Below, piece after piece: positions 1 to 5,873 of a stretch of 6,044 nt of DNA. The position numbers and the translations under genes were made by a program. The stretch comes from Phycisphaera sp. (lineage in GTDB: Bacteria; Planctomycetota; Phycisphaerae; Phycisphaerales; Phycisphaeraceae): positions 1 through 6,044 of the forward strand of contig JARFRI010000379.1 in the NCBI GenBank assembly GCA_029287335.1. Direction: 5' to 3'. Within the stretch, counting starts at the first letter, position 1. Each line of letters opens with the position of its first letter. Under the pieces are notes generated by a model that made no database searches, had not been told where the DNA came from, and saw nothing but the letters and a program-made list of their open reading frames with translations.

Positions 1-360
1 GATCACCGCGAAAGGCATCTTGTGCTCGCCAAGCGTCAACACACTCGCGTGGATCCGGATGCGGCCATCCTTCGCTACTTTCGCAAGCTCGGCCATCGTC
101 GGGGGCAGCTTACCCAACTCCGCGTCGCTCACTGTCTCGCGATACACCACCCAAAGCGATTCGAGCATCTCCGAGGAAGCCTCAGCAGAAAGTCCATCGG
201 GCAAGCCAATAGTATCGGCCGCATCGCGCTCCGCTGAATCTGTCTTAAGCCAGGCAGCAACCGCCTCGCGCTGCCCATCCGTCAATGATTCAGCACGAAC
301 AGCAGGCGTGCAAGAGAGCAGAATCAAACCCAACGCCAAAGCAAAACGCAGTATCTTCAA
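1..360 (-). CDS. Exported protein of unknown function, C-terminus cut by window edge
   Basis: The first 120 codons of a minus-strand gene that runs off the left edge. The frame opens just after a TAG stop (372-370). I place the start at TTG 360-358, six bases after an AGGAG (371-367); GTG at 363-361 is the alternative but sits only three bases from it. The protein begins with a short basic end (MKILR) and a hydrophobic stretch at residues 6-16, so it is very likely exported. Two processing sites are possible: signal peptidase I after VRA at residue 23, or a weak lipobox (LLSC, Cys17). The rest is soluble, mixed in charge, with an acidic helical look at 24-100, ending in a more strand-like part (RIRIHASVLTL, then HKMPFAVI). 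The end faintly recalls the region before the catalytic core of some planctomycete secreted alpha/beta hydrolases, but no catalytic motif is inside the window, so I assign no function. It follows aspS on the same strand after 55 bp and may be co-transcribed with it. Confidence 0.72.
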   Translation of the reverse strand, partial: MKILRFALALGLILLSCTPAVRAESLTDGQREAVAAWLKTDSAERDAADTIGLPDGLSAEASSEMLESLWVVYRETVSDAELGKLPPTMAELAKVAKDGRIRIHASVLTLGEHKMPFAVI

Positions 361-366
361 CACAAG

Positions 367-371
367 CTCCT
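367..371 (-). promoter_or_regulatory. Ribosome binding site of the 5'-end exported-protein gene
   Basis: AGGAG read on the minus strand (371 down to 367). It lies six bases before TTG 360 and three before GTG 363, which favours the rare TTG as the start codon. A stop codon immediately upstream (372-370) leaves no room for a longer protein. Confidence 0.6.
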
Positions 372-415
372 AGTCAGCCAAGAAGCGATCGCTACGCATT
401 GGCAAGTCGGCGGGT

Positions 416-2203
416 TCACGAAACGGCGGGGGTCTTCTGCGGCAGGACCGTCCGCAGGTGCAGCTCTTTCTTCTGAGCCTCATCTACCGGCGAGGGTGCC
501 TCGGTCATCAAGTCCGCGCCGTTCTGCGTCTTGGGGAACGCAATCACGTCGCGGATATTCGTCGTGTCGCACAGGTGCATGACGATGCGGTCCAAGCCAA
601 ACGCGACCCCACCGTGTGGCGGGGCACCGTAGCTCAGCGCGTCAAGCAGGAAGCCGAACTTGGCCTTGGCCTCTTCGTCGTCGATACCCAAGAGGTTGAA
701 GACCTTGCCCTGCACATCTGAGCGGTGGATACGGATCGAGCCGCCGCCCAGTTCGCTGCCGTTGAGGACGAGGTCGTAAGCATTGGACTTGATCGAGGCG
801 ATGGTGTCGTGATCAGTCGAGCCGAGCTTATCGACGTCCTCGGGCTTAGGTGCGGTAAACGGGTGGTGCAGCGACTTCCATCGCTTGGTCTTGTCGTCGT
901 ACTCGACCATCGGGAAGTCGACGATCCAGACCCACTGCCAGTCGCCTTCTTTGATCAGGCCCAGATCGTGACCAAGCTTGACGCGAAGCTCACCGAGCAC
1001 GCGGTGGACGGTATCAGGCTTGCTATCGACGCCGAAGCACAGCAAATCGCCGTCTTGCGCGCCGGTCGCAGCGATCAACTCGTCCGTGATCGGCTCAAGG
1101 AACTTGGCCACACCCGTCGCGAGCTTACCGACCTCGATCTTGGTCGTCGGCAAGCCGCCGGCTCCGAACTCCTTGGCGAACTCGGCCAGCGCATCGGTCT
1201 CTTTGCGTGACATCGACGCGCCACCGGGCACGCGGATCGCCTTGACGATCCCGCCCGCAGTGATCGCGCCACTGAAGACCTTGAAGTCCGTCTTGGCAAC
1301 GACTTCGGTCACATCAATAAGCTGCATATCGAAGCGCAGGTCAGGCCGATCGCTGCCGTACTTGTCCATCGCCTCGGCATAGGTCATGTGCGGGATCGGA
1401 TTGGGGATATCGATACCCTTAACCTCTTTCCACAGCTTGCGAATCATGCCCTCGTTGGTCGTGATGACGTCGTTCTGATCGACGAACGACATTTCCATAT
1501 CGAGCTGGGTGAACTCAGCCTGCCGGTCGGCACGCGGGTCTTCATCGCGGAAGCAACGCACGATCTGGAAATACTTTTCGACCCCGCCCACCATGCAGAT
1601 CTGCTTAAAGATCTGCGGACTTTGTGGCAGTGCATAAAACTCGCCGGCCTGCAGACGCGAAGGCACCAAAAAGTCTCTTGCCCCCTCAGGCGTTGATCGG
1701 CAAAGGAAGGGCGTCTCGATCTCGTAGAAACCATGCTCGTCGTAATAGTCGCGCATCAATTTCGCGACGCGGTGGCGGGTTTTCAGAATGTTGAGCATCC
1801 TCGGCCGACGCATATCGATATAGCGGTAACGCAAGCGCGTCTCCTCACCAACCTTCTCGGCTTCATCGGGGATGAAGGGCGGGTTGGCCGAGTCAGCCAG
1901 AACTTCCGCAGAAGCCGCATCGACTTCGATCTCGCCGGTCGCAAGCTTGGGGTTGGCACCGCCTTCGCGGTCGATGCACTTGCCGGTGACCGTAATCACG
2001 TCTTCACGCCGAAGCCGCTGGGCCATCGCGTGGGCGTCTTCGGACTCGGGATGGAAGACGATCTGCGTGATGCCTTCGCGGTCGCGCAGGTCGATGAAGC
2101 GGACTCCGCCCAGATCGCGATAGTTGTTGACCCAGCCCGCGAGCGTGACGGTTTGGCCGAGGTGGTCTTTGCGGAGTTCGTTGCAGTGGTGGGTACGTTT
2201 CAT
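416..2203 (-). CDS. aspS: Aspartate--tRNA ligase, bacterial type (AspRS)
   Basis: Class IIb synthetase that charges tRNA(Asp) with aspartate in the cytoplasm. The 595 residues match the usual bacterial length of about 580-600. An OB-fold anticodon-binding domain comes first (about 1-105; GWVNNYRDLGG, FIDLRDREG). The catalytic core carries the ETP..CRSTPEGARDF region (163-178), the QSPQ..KQ loop (194-201), class II motif 2 (FRDEDPRADRQAEFTQLD, 218-235) and motif 3 (GGVAFGLDR, 531-539, with the ATP-binding Arg539). The bacterial GAD insertion lies at roughly 290-410. The tail (RDVIAFPKTQNGADLMTEAP) is typical. Residue 31 is Leu, the usual residue in tRNA(Asp)-specific enzymes, while the 81-82 region has Gly, as in dual-specific enzymes, so specificity for tRNA(Asp) alone or for tRNA(Asp) plus tRNA(Asn) is open. 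The start is ATG 2203-2201; it aligns with family N-termini but has a C-rich leader and no SD. The gene diverges from ribE across 83 bp. Confidence 0.97.
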   Translation of the reverse strand: MKRTHHCNELRKDHLGQTVTLAGWVNNYRDLGGVRFIDLRDREGITQIVFHPESEDAHAMAQRLRREDVITVTGKCIDREGGANPKLATGEIEVDAASAEVLADSANPPFIPDEAEKVGEETRLRYRYIDMRRPRMLNILKTRHRVAKLMRDYYDEHGFYEIETPFLCRSTPEGARDFLVPSRLQAGEFYALPQSPQIFKQICMVGGVEKYFQIVRCFRDEDPRADRQAEFTQLDMEMSFVDQNDVITTNEGMIRKLWKEVKGIDIPNPIPHMTYAEAMDKYGSDRPDLRFDMQLIDVTEVVAKTDFKVFSGAITAGGIVKAIRVPGGASMSRKETDALAEFAKEFGAGGLPTTKIEVGKLATGVAKFLEPITDELIAATGAQDGDLLCFGVDSKPDTVHRVLGELRVKLGHDLGLIKEGDWQWVWIVDFPMVEYDDKTKRWKSLHHPFTAPKPEDVDKLGSTDHDTIASIKSNAYDLVLNGSELGGGSIRIHRSDVQGKVFNLLGIDDEEAKAKFGFLLDALSYGAPPHGGVAFGLDRIVMHLCDTTNIRDVIAFPKTQNGADLMTEAPSPVDEAQKKELHLRTVLPQKTPAVS

Positions 2204-2244
2204 GGGGGCGGGGTCTGGGGTTTAGGGTCTGAGGCGAGCGGAGC

Positions 2245-2253
2245 ATGATACCA
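2245..2253 (-). promoter_or_regulatory. Possible extended -10 promoter element for aspS
   Basis: Read on the minus strand, 2253-2245 is TGGTATCAT, i.e. TG-N-TATCAT, one mismatch from an extended -10 box (TGnTATAAT). No good -35 hexamer lies 16-18 bp upstream (the region reads CGGTTC), but extended -10 promoters often lack one. Transcription would start near 2238 and give a leader of about 35 nt before the aspS ATG. The site fits the short divergent gap. This is a match by eye only. Confidence 0.33.
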
Positions 2254-2286
2254 TTGCCCGTGGAACCGAACCGCTGCGAGGCCGCG

Positions 2287-2952
2287 ATGTTTACCGGAAT
2301 TGTCCAAACCACAGCCAAAATTCTTGATTCGATGCCGACCCAGACCGGCAGACGCCTGACCGTTCAACGTGGCAAGCTTCAAGGCCAAGTCAACCATGGC
2401 GACTCAATCTGCGTGTCCGGCATATGCCTCACCGCCGTCGAGATCAGCGACCAGCAACTCAGTTTTGATGTTATCCACGAGACATTGATGAAGACCTCGA
2501 TCGGCGCGCTGGCCATCGGTGACCTCGTCAATCTCGAACCGGCCGTCACGCCGAGTCAGCCGATGGGCGGGCACTTCATGCAGGGGCATGTCGATGGCTT
2601 AGCGGTGATCGATGCGATCTATACCGGCGACGGCGAATGGCGCATCACATTGAAGCCCGCAGACGATGCAGGCGATCTGATGGCTTACATCATCCCGCGC
2701 GGCTCGGTCGCGATCGATGGCATCTCACTCACCCTGGCACGTGTCAGCGATGACAGCTTCGATGTCGCGCTTATCCCCGCCACCCTCGACCTCACCACCC
2801 TCGGCCAACGCAAGGTCGGTGACCGCGTCAACATCGAAGCCGATATCCTCGCCAAAACCATCGTGTGCCAGATGCGCCGCATGCAAGGCAAGGCCGACGT
2901 CAAGCAACCCGTCACGACAGAGTTGTTGCGTGAAGCTGGGTTTATCGGGTGA
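2287..2952 (+). CDS. ribE: Riboflavin synthase alpha chain
   Basis: Catalyses the last step of riboflavin synthesis: two 6,7-dimethyl-8-ribityllumazine molecules exchange a four-carbon unit to give riboflavin. At 221 residues it has the normal length and the duplicated lumazine-binding barrels. Barrel one (about 1-97) has the invariant N-terminus MFTGIVQ, GDSICVSGICLT (38-49) and GGHFMQGHVDG (94-104). Barrel two (about 98-205) has VAIDGISLT (141-149) and IPATL..TTLG. Cys47, His101 and Ser147 align with residues implicated in catalysis in the E. coli enzyme. The start is ATG 2287, because MFTGIVQ is the family start and GAGG (2278-2281) lies five bases before it; an in-frame ATG at 2245 would add 14 unrelated residues. 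No other rib gene adjoins it. The 83-bp upstream gap is too short for a complete FMN riboswitch and shows none. Its 3' end faces the phosphatase gene with a 12-bp gap. Confidence 0.97.
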   Translation: MFTGIVQTTAKILDSMPTQTGRRLTVQRGKLQGQVNHGDSICVSGICLTAVEISDQQLSFDVIHETLMKTSIGALAIGDLVNLEPAVTPSQPMGGHFMQGHVDGLAVIDAIYTGDGEWRITLKPADDAGDLMAYIIPRGSVAIDGISLTLARVSDDSFDVALIPATLDLTTLGQRKVGDRVNIEADILAKTIVCQMRRMQGKADVKQPVTTELLREAGFIG

Positions 2953-2964
2953 TCTATCTTTTAC

Positions 2965-4266
2965 TTACGCCACTTCTGATCGTGTCAGCTTGAGCGGCTG
3001 ACTCGCCTTGGCGTCCGCATCGTTCGCCGACTCGCCCGCTTCTTTCGCGACCGCCAGGCACAGCACCGTGAGGTCGTCCTTCTGGTTTAGCGAGCCGGCC
3101 TGTTCGTCGAGCTTGTCTTCGAGGCGTTGGATTGCAGCTGCTGGGTCGCCGTTGCCCAGGTCAAGGAACTCTTTGGCGTAGTTTTCGTTCGCGACCTTTC
3201 GCTTGCCCTCGCCACTGACTTGTTCATCCGGGAAAGCACATTCAAAGCCGTCGCTGTAGATGAGCAGTCGATCGCCTGGCTTGAGTTGGACGGTGGTTTC
3301 ATGGTAGACCTCGTCCTCGAAGACGCCGAGTAATCCGCCCTCAGGCTCGAGGGTTTCGACCTGGTCATCTTCGCCGCGCAGCAGCATCGGGAACGGATGT
3401 CCCGCCCGCGCCATAGTGAGTTCCATGGTGCGTATGTCGAGCACGCCGTAGCACGCGGTGGCGAAGCGGACCTTGCCGTTCTGCGTGCTGATCATGTCGG
3501 CGTTGAGTCTTGCCATCGCCTCGGCCGGCGTGAGCAGGCTGTAGCCCATCGGCGAGCTGGGGTCGATCCGCTTGCCACGCAGGGACCGCTTGATATACAC
3601 GGTCATCAGCGCCGCGGGTACGCCGTGGCCCACCGCGTCGGCGACGAAGAAGCTGATGTGGTGCTCGTCGAGACGCTGCACATCGTAGATGTCGCCACTA
3701 ACGTAGCCAGCAGGGCGGTAGAGCACATGAAAAGACAACGGCTCAATGTTCGGCAGTTCATTGGGCAAAAATTCACGCTGGAACTGCGCCGCCATGCGCA
3801 GTTCTTCGTCCAGCTTGCCGATCTGCGAGCATAGGCCCTGGTGCTGAACCGATAGCACTTTGACCTCACGACGCATCGCGGCGAGTGCCGGCGCCTGACT
3901 CATCAGTGTTTGCAAGACGACGCACGCCTCTTCCGGCGCAGTTCCCGGCGGGCAGGCGACGATCCCCTCGGCATGATGCTCGCCCAGCGACTCGCTGCCA
4001 CCAGGGCGTGTCAATAGCGTTGGCAGGTGACGGTCCTCGCACTCGCCGGTGATCGCGAATAAATCCCCGGCCGACGGGTTGTCCAGCAGCAGCCAGACCG
4101 ACTCCACATCGTCAAGCACGGCCGGGTCCTCAATCGCGCGGTCCAATGCCAACACCGACACATTGGGACGATCCAGCCCGCGGTAGTAGGACAGCACCTT
4201 CTGCACCCCGCTGGGCACTCGGTCTTGCACCGCACCTTTATCTGTAATAACCAGCATACGACTCAT
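2965..4266 (-). CDS. SpoIIE/RsbU-type PP2C serine phosphatase with N-terminal receiver-like domain
   Basis: A 433-residue cytoplasmic signalling protein with no membrane segment. Residues 1-122 look like a receiver (CheY-like) fold: LVITD (5-9), WLLLD (58-62) and LPTLLTRPG (81-89) fall where strands 1, 3 and 4 should be. The usual conserved Lys of strand 5 is replaced by CPPG (105-108). A helical, probably coiled-coil linker (about 127-168, ending LRMAAQFQREFLP) is typical of RsbU-like enzymes. The SpoIIE phosphatase domain (about 175-406) keeps its metal-binding acidic residues: GDIYD (191-195), ADAVGHG (209-215), SDG (338-340) and KDD (396-398). Family members dephosphorylate STAS anti-anti-sigma proteins in partner-switching pathways; no such partner gene is in the window, so the target is unknown. 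A strong GAGGAGG seven bases upstream fixes the start at ATG 4266; a longer frame to 4293 would place that SD inside the gene. It follows the DUF192 gene by 62 bp on the same strand. Confidence 0.92.
   Translation of the reverse strand: MSRMLVITDKGAVQDRVPSGVQKVLSYYRGLDRPNVSVLALDRAIEDPAVLDDVESVWLLLDNPSAGDLFAITGECEDRHLPTLLTRPGGSESLGEHHAEGIVACPPGTAPEEACVVLQTLMSQAPALAAMRREVKVLSVQHQGLCSQIGKLDEELRMAAQFQREFLPNELPNIEPLSFHVLYRPAGYVSGDIYDVQRLDEHHISFFVADAVGHGVPAALMTVYIKRSLRGKRIDPSSPMGYSLLTPAEAMARLNADMISTQNGKVRFATACYGVLDIRTMELTMARAGHPFPMLLRGEDDQVETLEPEGGLLGVFEDEVYHETTVQLKPGDRLLIYSDGFECAFPDEQVSGEGKRKVANENYAKEFLDLGNGDPAAAIQRLEDKLDEQAGSLNQKDDLTVLCLAVAKEAGESANDADAKASQPLKLTRSEVA
2984..3002. terminator. Weak hairpin near the ribE/phosphatase convergent ends
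   Basis: A perfect 6-bp inverted repeat, GTCAGC (2984-2989) and GCTGAC (2997-3002), with a 7-base loop. It lies 32 bp past the ribE stop, inside the last codons of the phosphatase gene. No T-run follows on the plus strand, so it is at most a weak or factor-dependent stop for ribE transcripts. It could equally be chance. No better terminator is visible in the 12-bp gap 2953-2964. Confidence 0.2.
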
Positions 4267-4273
4267 CGAAACG

Positions 4274-4280
4274 CCTCCTC
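4274..4280 (-). promoter_or_regulatory. Strong ribosome binding site of the phosphatase gene
   Basis: GAGGAGG on the minus strand (4280 down to 4274), seven bases before ATG 4266. It is the best SD in the window and decides the start of the phosphatase. It also implies independent, efficient initiation on this message even if it is co-transcribed with the gene upstream. Confidence 0.8.
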
Positions 4281-4328
4281 GATCACCGCCCAAAGCCGAC
4301 AGGCCTGGCAGTTATCGGAGACATCGAC

Positions 4329-4871
4329 TTATTGGGCCTTCAACTGAACCACCGGCTCGGGCAACGCGAGCTTTTCGCCACGCATAAGCGCTAATTCAGC
4401 GATCTTCCCGCCCTTGAGTTCGACGGCATAAACAATGGCACCCGTCGTGGGATAGCCCGTATAGGGGTTTTCCCAGCGTGCCCCGCCGATCGGCTCAATC
4501 ACTTCCATCGCGTGAAGCGAATCGATATAACCGTCCTCATCGATAAAAACCAAATCAATCGGCACGTAGCACCGCCGCATCACGAACTGCGTCTTCACCG
4601 GCGAGGGGAACTTAAACAACATCCCGCCATCCTCAGGGATTGATTTGCGGTCGGACAGCCCCTGCATCCGTGCCGCATCATCGACCGCCAATTCGAGCTT
4701 GAAGACCTGCCCCTTCAGCGTCAGCTCGATCGTCTCGGCCTGCGTCGCTTGGCTTGTCGCGTTTGGGTCGCCTTGTCCAGCGGGCCCTCCGCCATTGCCG
4801 CAGCCCGGCATACTAAGCAGCAGCCCCAGCATAAAAACGCACCCAACGATTCGATAAAAGCTTCGCTTCAT
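4329..4871 (-). CDS. DUF192 family lipoprotein
   Basis: A 180-residue predicted exported lipoprotein of unknown biochemical role. The N-terminus is basic (MKRSFYR), followed by a hydrophobic segment at 8-21 and a lipobox-like MPGC with Cys24. Met at the -3 position is unusual, so lipidation is likely rather than certain. A flexible Gly/Ala/Thr/Gln-rich linker (25-46) leads into the DUF192 domain (about 47-170), seen in AVDDAARMQGLSDR, IPEDGGMLFKF, the VPIDLVFIDEDGYI strand pair and the late IVYAVELKGGKI segment. DUF192 proteins are small beta-rich proteins, often exported, with no settled function. ATG 4871 is chosen because it forms an ATGA overlap with the gluQ stop and gives a clean signal peptide; an in-frame ATG at 4892 would add seven residues before the basic region. 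The overlap predicts translational coupling to gluQ. Confidence 0.9.
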   Translation of the reverse strand: MKRSFYRIVGCVFMLGLLLSMPGCGNGGGPAGQGDPNATSQATQAETIELTLKGQVFKLELAVDDAARMQGLSDRKSIPEDGGMLFKFPSPVKTQFVMRRCYVPIDLVFIDEDGYIDSLHAMEVIEPIGGARWENPYTGYPTTGAIVYAVELKGGKIAELALMRGEKLALPEPVVQLKAQ

Positions 4872-5854
4872 GATTTGCCGTCCATCAACCATTGCTCGTC
4901 CTCTTCGGTATATCGCGGCGGGGCGTACGCGATCCGCTCAGGGTCCAGCCGATTCGCAAACTCACCCGCCGACATCGCCTCTCGCACATCCGTCACCCCG
5001 GCCCACTTAGCCAGCAAGCCAATCACCCGTTCCCCCGGCACACCCGCGTCTCGATGCGTCGTCAGCCGAACCGAGTCGTGCCGCTTGGCCATCCGCATCC
5101 CGTCTGTCCCGTAGACCAGCGGCAGGTGCCAATACCTCGGCACCTCGCCCAACCCCAGCAGCCTATACAAAAGCACTTGCCTCGGCGTCGAAACCAATAA
5201 ATCATCCCCGCGTACCACGTCCGTCACCCCTTGCCGAGCATCATCCACCACCACCGCCAACTGATACGCGGGCAGGCCTGCCTTCGTCGCCAGCGGGAAA
5301 TCCCCCACCTGTGCCTGCACATCGATCGACTGCGGCCCAAGCAACTCATCCACCACCTCAATCGCCCCCTCCGGCACGATCACCCGCCAAGCCACATCAT
5401 CACCCGCCAAGACATCCATCCCGGCATACAACGCCGCGGGATCACTTCCGGGGGCCGGCCGATTGATCCCCGGGTACCGCGTCTGTCTATCGCTGTCATG
5501 CGGGGCCGAGCCGGCCAGCTCGATCTCCTTCCTCGTCGCGCCGCACGGGTACAGCAACCCCCCATCCCTAAGCCGCTCCAGCGCCGCCCGGTAAGGCGAC
5601 AAGTCGTCGCTCTGCTTAATCGGCCCCTCATCCCAGTCCAGCCCCAACCAGGCCAGCACCTCCACCGCTTCCTCTGCCGACCCCTCCCGCACACGCCCGG
5701 CATCCAAATCCTCGATCCGCAGCACCACCCGCCAGCCCAGCCGACGAGCCAGCGCCCAGTTCACCACGAACGTCAGCGCATTGCCCAGATGCAGCGTCCC
5801 CGTCGGCGACGGTGCTAATCGAGTCACACGCGGTTTTGAAGATGCATCCTGCAC
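4868..5854 (-). CDS. gluQ: Glutamyl-Q tRNA(Asp) synthetase (GluQRS)
   Basis: A truncated paralogue of glutamyl-tRNA synthetase that attaches glutamate to queuosine at position 34 of tRNA(Asp), rather than to the tRNA 3' end. The 328 residues contain the class I catalytic domain but no room for the GluRS anticodon-binding domain (GluRS is about 470-500), which separates GluQRS from GluRS. Visible motifs are RLAPSPTGTLHLGNA (12-26, HIGH equivalent HLGN at 22-25), RIEDLD (46-51), VVRGDDLL and a KMSKS equivalent MAKRH (255-259). The zinc-binding insert is degenerate: Cys104 and Tyr127 remain, but the other two cysteine positions are Ala106 and Asn131. The start is GTG 5854, eight bases below an in-frame TAG (5863-5861), and has no SD; GTG at residue 10 is a less likely alternative. 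The stop overlaps the DUF192 start (ATGA). Its start lies 20 bp from that of the divergent purN. Confidence 0.93.
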   Translation of the reverse strand: MQDASSKPRVTRLAPSPTGTLHLGNALTFVVNWALARRLGWRVVLRIEDLDAGRVREGSAEEAVEVLAWLGLDWDEGPIKQSDDLSPYRAALERLRDGGLLYPCGATRKEIELAGSAPHDSDRQTRYPGINRPAPGSDPAALYAGMDVLAGDDVAWRVIVPEGAIEVVDELLGPQSIDVQAQVGDFPLATKAGLPAYQLAVVVDDARQGVTDVVRGDDLLVSTPRQVLLYRLLGLGEVPRYWHLPLVYGTDGMRMAKRHDSVRLTTHRDAGVPGERVIGLLAKWAGVTDVREAMSAGEFANRLDPERIAYAPPRYTEEDEQWLMDGKS

Positions 5855-5861
5855 AACCCGC

Positions 5862-5868
5862 TATCGTA
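5862..5868. promoter_or_regulatory. Possible bidirectional -10 element between gluQ and purN
   Basis: The 19-bp spacer (5855-5873) contains TATCGTA at 5862-5868. On the plus strand TATCGT (5862-5867) matches TATAAT at four of six positions, including the key A2 and T6, and places +1 on the purN ATG at 5874. On the minus strand TACGAT (5868-5863) also matches four of six, again with A2 and T6, and places +1 at about 5856, one or two bases from the gluQ GTG. Possible -35 sequences are poor: TTGAAG at 5836-5841 is 20 bp from the plus-strand box, and nothing clear serves the minus strand. Seen by eye; promoter activity is inferred. Confidence 0.35.
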
Positions 5869-5873
5869 CCCCT

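Noticed and set aside
384..393. Perfect palindrome AGCGATCGCT containing GCGATCGC (the cyanobacterial HIP1 octamer)
   Set aside because: I noticed only this copy, in a GC-rich window where GATC and CG are common. It is not enough to call a HIP1-like repeat, and it is too short with no T-run to be a terminator.
725..1210. Plus-strand open frame of 161 codons, with others at 1388-1696 and 1733-2248
   Set aside because: These lie wholly or mostly opposite aspS, whose motifs are unmistakable. Their translations show no family motifs; they are antisense shadows of a GC-rich gene.
2204..2286. FMN riboswitch upstream of ribE
   Set aside because: Only 83 bp are available, shared with the aspS leader. 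I see none of the conserved FMN-element stems.
3397..3834. Plus-strand open frame of 145 codons opposite the phosphatase
   Set aside because: The translation has no recognisable motif, while the minus strand carries the SpoIIE metal-binding set.
4267..4328. Terminator or promoter between the DUF192 and phosphatase genes
   Set aside because: Only a loose CCGA...TCGG pairing is visible, with no T-run and no convincing -35/-10 pair. I leave the gap as an intra-operon spacer with the phosphatase SD.
5231..5818. Plus-strand open frame of 195 codons opposite gluQ
   Set aside because: The translation is rich in Pro, Arg, His and Gln with no domain pattern, as expected opposite a GC-rich coding strand. 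gluQ on the other strand has complete synthetase motifs.
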